Positions 6,395-13,261 of a DNA stretch of 13,585 bases are shown here, in pieces. Source of the DNA: JBGOUJ01 sp041477005 (GTDB lineage Bacteria > Acidobacteriota > Terriglobia > Bryobacterales > JACQDG01); contig JBGOUJ010000146.1 of the NCBI GenBank assembly GCA_041477005.1, positions 1 through 13,585 on the forward strand, read 5' to 3'. Position 1 is the stretch's first letter. Every line of letters begins with the position of its first letter. The notes beneath the pieces were generated by a model. The model had not been told where the DNA came from. It saw nothing but the letters and a program-made list of their open reading frames with translations, and ran no database searches. The position numbers and the translations under genes were made by a program.

Positions 6395-7945
6395 ATGAAG
6401 GTCGCTGGTCGTCTCGTTCGCTTCTCGGCGGCCCTGCTGGCGGCAGCCGGGTTCACCCCGGCGCGCGCCACCGCGGCCTCGTGCGAAGACTTGGCCGCTC
6501 TGGCGCTGCCGGCCACCACGATTACGCGGGCCCAGTCGGTAGCCGCGGGCGAGTTCTCTTTGCCCGGGACCGGCCCGACGCCGGGGGCCGCGCAGGCGGC
6601 GTTCCAAGATCTGGCCGCTTTCTGCCGGGTAGCAGCGACGTTGAAGCCTTCGGCGGACTCGGACATCAAAATCGAGGTCTGGATGCCGGCCTCGGGCTGG
6701 AACGGCAAATTCCAGGCGGTAGGCAACGGTGGCTGGGCCGGGACGATCAGCTACGCTGCGATGAGCCGGGCGCTCCGGCGCGGCTACGCCACCGCCTCCA
6801 CCGATACGGGCCACACCGGAGACGGTGGAAGCTTTGCACTGGGACACCCCGAAAAACTGATTGATTTCGGCCATCGAGCGGTCCATGAGACGACAGTACA
6901 GGCCAAGGCGATCATCACGGCCTTTTACGGCAGTGGTCCACGGCTCTCCTACTGGAACGGGTGCTCGACCGGCGGCAGACAGGCTCTCATGGAGGCGCAG
7001 CGTTTCCCCCGCGACTACGACGGCATCATCGCCGGCGCCCCGGCCAACTTCCGGACCCATCTCGTGATGGCCGCACTTTGGGTCGCTCAGGCGACGCTCC
7101 GAGAACCGGCAAGCTACATCCCGCCGAGCAAGTACCCGCTCATCCACCAGGCGGTCCTGGAGGCCTGTGACGCTCTTGACGGTGTCAAGGACGGCGTCCT
7201 AGAGGATCCCACCCGCTGCCGCTTCGACCCGAAGATGTTGCAGTGCAAGGGCAGCGACGCTCCGACTTGCCTCACGGCGCCACAGGTGGAAGCAGCAAGG
7301 AAGATCTACGCCCCGGTGACCAACCCGCGCACCGGAAAGGAGATCTTTCCCGGCATGGCGCCGGGCAGCGAACTTGGCTGGGCTGGCATGGCCGCAGGTC
7401 CGGAACCGCGCGCCGTCGCAACGGACCATTTCAAGTACGTGGTTTTCCAGGATCCGAAATGGAATTGGCGGAAATTCAACTTCGATAGCGACGTGGCCCT
7501 CACCGACAGGCTGGACAACGGCGCTATCAACGCCACCGACCCGAATCTGGAGAGGTTCTTCGGACACGGCGGAAAGCTCCTGATGTACCACGGCTGGAGC
7601 GACCAGCTCATCGCCCCGCGGAACAGCATCAACTACTACCAGAGCGTGGTGAGGGCGATGGGCGGCGCGAGCAAGGTGCAGGATTCCATCCGCCTCTTCA
7701 TGGCGCCCGGGATGGGACACTGCGGAGGCGGCGAAGGCCCGAACACCCTCGACGCGGTTAGCGCGCTCGAGCAATGGATCGAGAAAGGAAAGGCCCCCGA
7801 TCAGATCCTGGCGTCTCACAGCACGGGCGGCAAAGCGGACCGCACACGCCCCCTGTGCCCCCACCCCCAGGTCGCCCGCTGGAAAGGGTCTGGCAGCACG
7901 GACGACGCCGTCAACTTCGTGTGCGCCCCGGGAGGAGAGCGATAG
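6395..7945 (+). CDS. Exported tannase/feruloyl esterase-family hydrolase
   Basis: A 516-residue alpha/beta-hydrolase of the tannase/feruloyl esterase family (PF07519, which also includes MHETase). The signal peptide is about 1-28 (hydrophobic 9-20, ends ATA/ASC), so it acts in the periplasm or outside. The CS-D-HC signature is complete: C190-S191 in GCSTGG with the nucleophile, D403 in YHGWSDQLI, and H442-C443 in GMGHCGGG; the two Cys next to Ser and His form the family's characteristic disulfide. The lid carries a calcium-site-like segment, CDALDGVKDGVLEDP (258-272). GCSTGGRQALMEAQRFP and DYDGIIAGAPA are strongly conserved family blocks. It should cleave carboxylic esters of aromatic acids such as gallate or ferulate esters; the exact substrate is not readable. 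Start ATG 6395 is chosen for AGGAG nine bases upstream and the signal peptide. Neighbour to an amidohydrolase-fold protein, possibly a phenolic-acid pathway. Confidence 0.93.
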   Translation: MKVAGRLVRFSAALLAAAGFTPARATAASCEDLAALALPATTITRAQSVAAGEFSLPGTGPTPGAAQAAFQDLAAFCRVAATLKPSADSDIKIEVWMPASGWNGKFQAVGNGGWAGTISYAAMSRALRRGYATASTDTGHTGDGGSFALGHPEKLIDFGHRAVHETTVQAKAIITAFYGSGPRLSYWNGCSTGGRQALMEAQRFPRDYDGIIAGAPANFRTHLVMAALWVAQATLREPASYIPPSKYPLIHQAVLEACDALDGVKDGVLEDPTRCRFDPKMLQCKGSDAPTCLTAPQVEAARKIYAPVTNPRTGKEIFPGMAPGSELGWAGMAAGPEPRAVATDHFKYVVFQDPKWNWRKFNFDSDVALTDRLDNGAINATDPNLERFFGHGGKLLMYHGWSDQLIAPRNSINYYQSVVRAMGGASKVQDSIRLFMAPGMGHCGGGEGPNTLDAVSALEQWIEKGKAPDQILASHSTGGKADRTRPLCPHPQVARWKGSGSTDDAVNFVCAPGGER

Positions 7946-8091
7946 GAGCCGGCTGCGGCCTGCTTTACTCTGTCAAGCCCCTTGCGGCGGCAAATCAAGC
8001 AAAATCTACAAAAATGTTTCAGCCCGAAGGCCGTTGACTCTGGCCTGGATTGACCCACTACCCAACCGTCGTAGGATCTCCCCCGGAACTG

Positions 8092-8155
8092 GGTTATAGT
8101 AGCGGGCATGACCCGCCGTGAACTGCTACTGTCGGCCGCCGTTGCTGCGGCGGCG
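8092..8155 (+). repeat. 64-bp duplication, copy 2 (at the amidohydrolase start)
   Basis: This is the functional-looking copy of the segment at 6241-6304. It holds the -10-like TATAGT, the start codon and the first 16 codons of the amidohydrolase-fold gene. Offset between copies is a constant 1851 bases with no gaps. Confidence 0.8.
8095..8107 (+). promoter_or_regulatory. -10-like element directly before ATG, possible leaderless transcription
   Basis: TATAGT (8095-8100; 5/6 to TATAAT) is seven bases from ATG 8108, with no Shine-Dalgarno sequence between (AGCGGGC). If it is the -10 hexamer, the transcript would begin at or next to the start codon. No good -35 is visible at 17 bases. A second option, TTGACC (8050-8055) with TAGGAT 16 bases on, is weaker at -10. 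Confidence 0.4.
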
Positions 8156-8992
8156 CCGGCCCGCGCTCCCATCGTCAACGGCGCCGAGCACGCCTGGGTG
8201 ATCCACGATCCGCGCTTCCCGATCGACCCCCAGCTCGCCACCTGCCCCGGCAATCTCCCGAAGCATGACTACTCGGCCGAATACCTGCTCTCCGAGCTGC
8301 GGACCTACAAGGTCGATCGCGTCGTCATCTCCCACGTCTGCTATTACGGCCGCGACAACTCTTACCCCAGCTACTGTGTGAAGACGTATCCGGGAAAGTT
8401 CGCGGCCATCGGCTTGCTCGTGGGCTACCGGCTCTACTCGCCGGCCGACCAGGAGAACCCTTCGCGGCTGGAGCGGCTGGTCAGGGAAGACGGCCTGGTG
8501 GGGCTAAGGCTTAGCCCGATCTACGACAAGGACGTGGTCTGGCTGAGCGATCCGGTCTCCTACCCGCTGTGGAAGAAGGCGGAGGAGCTGGGGGCGGTGT
8601 TCAACATCTTCCTCGCTCCGCAGCAGGTGGGACAGGTGGCGCACATGGCCCAGCGGTTTCCAGGCGTCAACGTGGTCATCGATCACCTGGCGATGATCGA
8701 CATCACCGCCCCTGACAGCGCGGGCTTCGGGCCGCTGCTCGATCTGGCGCGCTTCCCCAACGTCTACGTCCGGACGTCGCTGCACAATCCGTCCAAGCAG
8801 CAGACGCCCTACCGCGACGTGTGGCCGTTCCTGCGTCGGGTCTACGACCGCTTCGGCCCCCAGCGCCTGGTGTGGGCCAACTTCTTCGAGTTCGTGATCA
8901 TGAAGGAGCTGATCCCATTCTTCACCGCCGGCGACAAGGAGTGGATTCTCGGGCGCACGGCGCACCGGCTCTACAAGTTCCGAGCGGTGTGA
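8108..8992 (+). CDS. Tat-exported amidohydrolase-fold (amidohydrolase_2/COG3618-like) protein with unusual metal site
   Basis: A 294-residue protein. MTRRELLLSAAVAAAAPARA is a Tat-type signal (twin Arg 3-4, cleavage near 20). The body fits the TIM-barrel amidohydrolase_2 family: KVDRVVISH (68-76), the KEDGL-like REDGLVGLRLSP (126-137), PLWKKAEELGAVFNIF (153-168), GVNVVIDHLAMID (186-198) and RFGPQRLVWAN (248-258). Relatives hydrolyse or decarboxylate lactones and aromatic acids, for example resorcylate-type decarboxylases. Several usual metal ligands are not where expected: the DxHxH start reads NGAEH (24-28) and the late GSD/GTD reads WANFF (256-260); H28, H193 and H226 remain. It may be a pseudo-enzyme or a subfamily with a different centre. 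It follows the esterase by 162 bp, apparently with its own promoter. Confidence 0.85.
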   Translation: MTRRELLLSAAVAAAAPARAPIVNGAEHAWVIHDPRFPIDPQLATCPGNLPKHDYSAEYLLSELRTYKVDRVVISHVCYYGRDNSYPSYCVKTYPGKFAAIGLLVGYRLYSPADQENPSRLERLVREDGLVGLRLSPIYDKDVVWLSDPVSYPLWKKAEELGAVFNIFLAPQQVGQVAHMAQRFPGVNVVIDHLAMIDITAPDSAGFGPLLDLARFPNVYVRTSLHNPSKQQTPYRDVWPFLRRVYDRFGPQRLVWANFFEFVIMKELIPFFTAGDKEWILGRTAHRLYKFRAV

Positions 8993-9016
8993 TGAAAGAG
9001 CCCCGGAAGCCCTTCT

Positions 9017-9089
9017 CACCGCGGAGACGCGGAGCACGCCGAGGATGAAAACAAAGGGTTGCCTCAGCGCGCTCGGCGTCTCCACGGTG
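9017..9089. repeat. Dispersed palindromic repeat (hairpin element), copy 1
   Basis: Left arm 9017-9043 (starts CACCGCGGAGACGC) and right arm 9063-9089 (ends GGCGTCTCCACGGTG) are inverted copies, 23 of 27 bases matching, around a 19-base A-rich loop. Similar CACCGCGGAGACGC-type palindromes are a common intergenic repeat in environmental bacterial genomes (recollection, not a search). It sits 25 bp after the amidohydrolase stop and could also act as a transcript-end hairpin. Confidence 0.8.
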
Positions 9090-9189
9090 AATGGAATCGG
9101 TTTTTTGGCAGCCTGCAAAACCAGGCGGCTCTTCACTGCCTATCAGCCAATGTTGCCTGCATGCAGTTGAATGAAGCGCGCGTAAGCGG

Positions 9190-9198
9190 TGATATACT
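9190..9198 (+). promoter_or_regulatory. Extended -10-like element before the PQQ-propeller gene
   Basis: TGATATACT (9190-9198) fits an extended -10, TGN plus TATACT (5/6 to TATAAT). A start near 9205 would leave a leader of about 17 bases before ATG 9222. The closest -35-like sequence, TTGAAT (9167-9172), is 20 bases away, too far for a standard site, which extended -10 promoters can tolerate. Confidence 0.4.
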
Positions 9199-9221
9199 GT
9201 GCAAGCCGGGCACGAGAAACT

Positions 9222-10667
9222 ATGAAACTGAGTCTTCTCCTCGCTGGAGTTCTTCCAGTCGCGTTATTGCTTCTCCCGTCCGCCGGCTATACGGAAGACT
9301 GGTCACGCTTCCGGGGCCCCAACGGCTCCGGCGTGTCGAAAGACACTGGATTCCCGACGGAATTCGGCCGGGAACAGAACGCCATCTGGAGAACGCCGGT
9401 TCGCCCAGGTAAGTCCTCCCCTATCCTCACCCAACGCCACATATTCCTGACTGCATTCGAGAACGGAAAACTGTTTACGCAATGTTTCGATCGCAAAAAC
9501 GGAAGGCTGCTGTGGGAGCGGGCGGAGGCCCGGCCTCGCGAAGAGGTTGCGAACGTCCGCAGCGAACCCGCGTGCATCACCCCGGTAACCGACGGGCAGA
9601 ACGTGTACGTGTTCTTCAAGGATCTCGGCCTGGTCTCCTACGACCCCGCCGGCAACCTGCAGTGGAAGGTCCCGCTCGGTCCCTTCACCAATTCCATGGG
9701 CCTCGCCGCCTCTCCGATTATGGCCGGGGACTCCGTAGTCGTGCTGGCGGACCAGGAAGAGGGGTCCTACATTGCCGCCTTCGACCGCCGCAATGGCGAG
9801 ATCCGCTGGAAGACGGCCCGTGACGAGGGGGACGGCTGGGCCACACCACTGCTCTACGGCCCCGCCGGCGCGGCTCCCCAGATTTTGACCACCAGCCGCG
9901 GACAGTTCGGCGCTCACCTGCTGGAGACCGGGAAGAGAACCTGGAGCCAACATATCTTAAGTCCCGCGATCGTCGCCAGCCCGGTGTTGGGTCAAGACAC
10001 CGTCTTTACTTTCGGGTACGGTCACGAGGCCGCGACTCCTTTCTCCACCGCCCTGGCGAAGTACGACAAGAATCATGATGGACAGCTCTCTCCGGACGAG
10101 TATTGGAGCGATCCCTTCATCATCGCGATGGGAAGGTTTGAGGGTAACCGCGATCTGATTGTCACGAAAGAAAAATGGGATGCGAAATGGCGCAGGGTCG
10201 TGGCACCGTCCAGTCTCGTGGCCATGCGGCTGGAACGCGATCCCGACGCCCCATCGGGGAATTCCATTCGTGCCCGCGAACTCTGGCGGTACGAGAAGAA
10301 CTTTGTCGGCGTAGTCCCGTCTCCGCTTCTTTACCAGGGCGTCCTGTATCTCATCAAGAACGGGGGCATCCTCACGGCCTTTGACCCGGAAACGGGCGAG
10401 GTGGTAAAGACGGGCCGGGTTCAGGGGGCCATCGGCGGCTATTCCGCCTCACCAGTCGCCGCCGACGGAAAGATCTTTCTCGCCAGCGAAGACGGGAAAG
10501 TGGCCGTTCTGCGAGCCGGCCGGGATTGGGAGGTGCTCGCCGTGAATGACGTGGGCGAAGGTTGCTACGCGACCCCCGCGCTGTCAGGCGGAAACATTTA
10601 TCTGCGCAGCGGCGAGACCTTATACTGTTTCGGAACCGCCCACCGAGATAAGGTGGTCCCGCGGTAA
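9222..10667 (+). CDS. Exported PQQ-binding-like (BamB-type) beta-propeller protein with an inserted EF-hand
   Basis: A 481-residue protein with a signal peptide (hydrophobic 4-19, ends AGYTED). It begins the mature part with DWSRFRGPNGSGVS (26-39), the standard opening of the planctomycete/acidobacterial PQQ-like WD-type propellers. Blade motifs recur: FDRKNGRLLWER (89-100), FDRRNGEIRWKT (187-198), FDPETGEVVKTG (387-398) and ASPVAADGKIFLASEDGKV (409-427). Between blades sits a canonical EF-hand loop, DKNHDGQLSPDE (282-293), so calcium binding is likely. It lacks haem c motifs and PQQ dehydrogenase active-site blocks, so it is more likely a scaffold or binding protein than an oxidase. ATG 9222 is chosen because the signal peptide starts there; GTG 9189 is in frame but overlaps the -10-like element. 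The stop lies 9 bp before the DUF4159 gene, so the two are one operon. Confidence 0.9.
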   Translation: MKLSLLLAGVLPVALLLLPSAGYTEDWSRFRGPNGSGVSKDTGFPTEFGREQNAIWRTPVRPGKSSPILTQRHIFLTAFENGKLFTQCFDRKNGRLLWERAEARPREEVANVRSEPACITPVTDGQNVYVFFKDLGLVSYDPAGNLQWKVPLGPFTNSMGLAASPIMAGDSVVVLADQEEGSYIAAFDRRNGEIRWKTARDEGDGWATPLLYGPAGAAPQILTTSRGQFGAHLLETGKRTWSQHILSPAIVASPVLGQDTVFTFGYGHEAATPFSTALAKYDKNHDGQLSPDEYWSDPFIIAMGRFEGNRDLIVTKEKWDAKWRRVVAPSSLVAMRLERDPDAPSGNSIRARELWRYEKNFVGVVPSPLLYQGVLYLIKNGGILTAFDPETGEVVKTGRVQGAIGGYSASPVAADGKIFLASEDGKVAVLRAGRDWEVLAVNDVGEGCYATPALSGGNIYLRSGETLYCFGTAHRDKVVPR

Positions 10668-10676
10668 GAGCGGCGA

Positions 10677-11594
10677 ATGCCCGGCCCCCACACACCTTGG
10701 GGCCTCACGCGAATGATGACCAGCATGCGGGTGGGGATCGCTCCCCTACTTTCGCGCCATAGGAAGCGCAGTCTTCTGCATGCGGGCGCGGCTCTGGCGG
10801 CGCTGTTATTGGTCGCGATCGCGGGGCTGGCTCAAAGAGGGCGGTTCCGGGCGCCGGAGGACGACGAAACTCCGGCCCCCGCTCGCGATGGCGAGTTCCA
10901 TTTTCTTCGCGTCGAATACACCGACCTGCCTCAGTACCACCGGAGATGGGGATACGTGTCTCGAGATGGAATGGGAACAGGCTGGTGGCTGGTGGATTGG
11001 CCCGACGCCGACAACCACTTCACAGCCGGCGTCGGGCGGCTGACGAGGATCGACGCCGGGGACCCGCGCCACCTGCGCCTGACCGACGATCGGTTGTTCG
11101 ACTATCCGTGGATCTATGCGACGCAGACGGGCTGGTGGGGCTTGAGTGACGCCGAAACGTCACGGCTGAGGGAATACCTTCTCAGAGGCGGGTTCCTGGT
11201 GGTCGATGACTTTTGGGGCCCGGAGCAATGGGAAGTGTTCCGCCAGACGATGGAACGGGTCTTGCCGAACCAGCCCATCACGGACATCGCGGAGTCGGAT
11301 GCGGTGATGCACGTTTTTTACGACATCTCGGAGAAGGACCGCACATTCATCCCCGGTTCCCGCCATCTCCGGCGCGGCCCCGGCGGAACGGTTCAGATCG
11401 TGCAGCCCGAGGGCACGAGCCCCGCCTGGCGTGCCATGTATGACGACAAGAACCGCATGGTAGTCGCCGTGAACTTCAACACCGATGTCGCCGACGCTTG
11501 GGAGTTCGCCGACGTCCCGTATTACCCGGAGGCGATGACCGCGCTCGCCTACCACTATGGGATTAACTACATCATCTATTCGATGACGCACTAG
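10677..11594 (+). CDS. Membrane-anchored DUF4159 protein
   Basis: A 305-residue protein from ATG 10677; ATG 10713 is an alternative in frame (293 residues) and neither has a clear ribosome binding site. A basic RHRKR is followed by a hydrophobic segment (about 33-51, ending AGLAQ) acting as signal or anchor. The rest is a DUF4159 domain: FHFLRVEYTDLP at the start, then GWWLVDWPDADNHF, FDYPWIYATQTGWWGLS, LREYLLRGGFLVVDDFWG and a C-terminal YYPEAMTALAYHYGINYIIY. The GGFLVVDDFWG block resembles the glutamine-amidotransferase-like fold seen in this family, but no Cys nucleophile is evident, so no enzymatic role is claimed. DUF4159 genes often sit with MoxR/BatA-type genes; here the partner is a PQQ-like propeller 9 bp upstream, which suggests joint work at the cell envelope. 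Function unknown. Confidence 0.88.
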   Translation: MPGPHTPWGLTRMMTSMRVGIAPLLSRHRKRSLLHAGAALAALLLVAIAGLAQRGRFRAPEDDETPAPARDGEFHFLRVEYTDLPQYHRRWGYVSRDGMGTGWWLVDWPDADNHFTAGVGRLTRIDAGDPRHLRLTDDRLFDYPWIYATQTGWWGLSDAETSRLREYLLRGGFLVVDDFWGPEQWEVFRQTMERVLPNQPITDIAESDAVMHVFYDISEKDRTFIPGSRHLRRGPGGTVQIVQPEGTSPAWRAMYDDKNRMVVAVNFNTDVADAWEFADVPYYPEAMTALAYHYGINYIIYSMTH

Positions 11595-11780
11595 CTGAAA
11601 CAGGAAGACAGAAGCCAGAAGCCAGAATAAACACCCGGGGGTGCTGTTTTAGCAGCCGGCCATCCGCATTCGAACGTCACTTCGCGTCGAGGCTCCCGGT
11701 CCGGACGGGCAGTTGCCATCGCGGCTTCGGGATGCGAAATTGGTCAGTCAAGGAGCTTGCTGGGCGTTGAGGATCCATCC
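11595..11780 (+). other. Intergenic region with short tandem repeat and weak hairpins
   Basis: Just after the DUF4159 stop there is a GAAGCCA tandem repeat (11611-11624), partly extended on both sides (GAAGACA before, GAAT after). It is followed by CACCCGGGGGTG (11632-11643) and GCTG-TTTTAG-CAGC, small hairpins beside a TTTT run. They could terminate the operon, but stems of four to five pairs are weak. No gene was found. GAGG (11769-11772) precedes the next gene. Confidence 0.4.
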
Positions 11781-12986
11781 ATGCCTTTTCAGACTGGACG
11801 TCACTTTTTGCAGATTCCCGGGCCGACCAACGTGCCGGAGCGTATCCTGCGCGCCATGGCGCGGCCTACGATCGATCATCGCGGGCCGGAGTTTGCCCGC
11901 CTGGGGCTGGAAGTCCTGGAGGGGCTAAAAGAAGTATTCCAGACATCCGGACGCGTGGTCATTTACCCGGCTTCGGGCACTGGAGCCTGGGAGGCGGCGC
12001 TGGTCAATGTCCTCTCGCCAGGCGACAAGGTGCTGATGTTCGAGACGGGGCATTTCGCAACGCTGTGGCGCGAGATGGCGGGCCGGCTGGGGATCGATGC
12101 CGATTTCGTGCCGGGTGACTGGCGGCATGGCGTCGATCCGGCCATGGTCGAGGCCAGGCTCACCGAGGATCGCCGCCGCGAGTTCCAGGCGGTGATGGTC
12201 GTCCACAATGAAACCTCGACCGGCGTAACCAGCCGCATCGGGGCGGTGCGCCAGGCGATGGACCGCGCCGGGCACCCGGCTCTACTGCTTGTAGATACCA
12301 TCTCTTCCCTGGCGTCGATCGATTACCGGCACGACGAGTGGGGCGTGGATGTGACGGTGGCCGGGTCGCAGAAGGGCCTGATGCTGCCGCCGGGCCTGAG
12401 CTTCAACGCCATCAGCGAAAAGGCTCTAGCGGCTTCGAAGTCGGCTCGACTGCCGAAGTCGTACTGGGATTGGCAACCGATGCTGGCTGCCAACAAGGCG
12501 GGCTTTTTCCCGTACACGCCGGGGACCAACCTGCTCTACGGGCTGCGCGAGTCGATTCAAATGCTGCGCGAGGAGGGATTGGAGAACGTCTTCGCGCGGC
12601 ACGACCGCCACGCCGAGGCGACGCGACGGGCCGTGCGGGCCTGGGGGATCGAGATCCTGTGCGTCAATCCCGAAGAGTACAGCAGCTCGCTGACGGCCGT
12701 GCTGATGCCCGCCGGCCACAGCGCCGATGAGCTGCGGAAGCTGATCCTCGAGCAGTTTGACATGTCCCTCGGCAGTGGCCTGGGTAAGGTGCAGGACCGG
12801 GTGTTTCGCATCGGCCACCTCGGCGACTTCAACGACTTGATGCTGGCCGGCACGCTCTGTGGCGTCGAGATGGGCCTGGCTCTGGCCCATGTGCCGTTCT
12901 CGAAGGGCGGCGTGGCGGCGGCGCTGGACTATCTCACGCAAGCCGGGGCGAGGCGCCTGCAACCGGCCGAAGCCGGCGTCGCCTGA
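11781..12986 (+). CDS. Class V PLP aminotransferase, serine--glyoxylate/alanine--glyoxylate type
   Basis: A 401-residue cytoplasmic enzyme without a signal peptide, close to the usual length of about 400. The start GPTNVPERILRAM (14-26) and DHRGPEF (32-38) are typical of serine-glyoxylate and alanine-glyoxylate aminotransferases. PLP contacts are readable: ASGTGAWE (64-71) for the phosphate, VDTISSL (171-177) with D172 for the pyridine nitrogen, and GSQKGLMLPPG (195-205) with K198 forming the Schiff base. YTPGTNLLYGLRE (245-257) and the late RIGHLGD (343-349) holding the substrate-carboxylate Arg are also family blocks. It should convert serine or alanine plus glyoxylate to hydroxypyruvate or pyruvate plus glycine. 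No other serine-cycle or photorespiratory genes are present, so the pathway is open. Start ATG 11781 has GAGG upstream. It stands alone downstream of an intergenic gap. Confidence 0.93.
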   Translation: MPFQTGRHFLQIPGPTNVPERILRAMARPTIDHRGPEFARLGLEVLEGLKEVFQTSGRVVIYPASGTGAWEAALVNVLSPGDKVLMFETGHFATLWREMAGRLGIDADFVPGDWRHGVDPAMVEARLTEDRRREFQAVMVVHNETSTGVTSRIGAVRQAMDRAGHPALLLVDTISSLASIDYRHDEWGVDVTVAGSQKGLMLPPGLSFNAISEKALAASKSARLPKSYWDWQPMLAANKAGFFPYTPGTNLLYGLRESIQMLREEGLENVFARHDRHAEATRRAVRAWGIEILCVNPEEYSSSLTAVLMPAGHSADELRKLILEQFDMSLGSGLGKVQDRVFRIGHLGDFNDLMLAGTLCGVEMGLALAHVPFSKGGVAAALDYLTQAGARRLQPAEAGVA

Positions 12987-13046
12987 GCGATTCGGGCGAC
13001 CTTGCAAACCGGCGGAAGCAGGGGTGACTGAGCAGGCGGGGGCGAG
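12958..13046 (+). repeat. Diverged 44-bp tandem duplication at the 3' end of the aminotransferase gene
   Basis: CTGCAACCGGCCGAAGCC (from 12958) recurs 44 bases later as TTGCAAACCGGCGGAAGC (from 13002), and both units run on to TGAGC followed by a GGGCGA-rich stretch. Unit one encodes the final LQPAEAGVA; unit two would encode KPAEAGV in another frame and is outside the gene. Unit one also holds GTCGCC/GGCGAC (12979-12984, 12996-13001), a small hairpin over the stop codon. Confidence 0.5.
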
Positions 13047-13261
13047 TGGATTGGCACAACATCAGCACGGTGATCGAAACGGCCGGGTGAGGCGTTGCAT
13101 CACAAGATTCCAAGTAGTATCGAGACAATTAATGTGGCACTTCTCTGCGTCTCGGCGTCTCTGCGGTGGATTGCAGGGCCGAATTAACCTTCGAGTAGGG
13201 AAGAGGCGCACGACAGATGAGCAAAGCTGGATATTACCCAATGTCCATTAAGCGCCTGGGT
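12987..13261. other. Intergenic region after the aminotransferase
   Basis: No gene was recognised. It contains the end of the 44-bp duplication, a relatively AT-richer stretch (about 13098-13138) and a half copy of the dispersed repeat (13143-13168). Confidence 0.5.
13143..13168. repeat. Dispersed repeat, copy 2 (single arm)
   Basis: CTCTGCGTCTCGGCGTCTCTGCGGTG corresponds to the right arm at 9063-9089 with one gap and few mismatches, sharing the core CTCGGCGTCTC and the end CGGTG. The partner arm was not found nearby, so this is a half element. Confidence 0.65.

Noticed and set aside
6083..7147. A 354-codon minus-strand frame
   Set aside because: It is antisense to the esterase, overlaps the duplicated promoter region, and shows no domain or ribosome binding site.
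10270..10420. Possible PQQ dehydrogenase activity for the 9222 protein
   Set aside because: The HDxWD and SGxxxGxRG blocks of PQQ dehydrogenases and any CxxCH motif are missing; only propeller motifs are present.
11632..11656. Strong rho-independent terminator
   Set aside because: Stems of only four to five pairs and a T run placed inside the second hairpin make this weak; kept only as a note in the intergenic entry.
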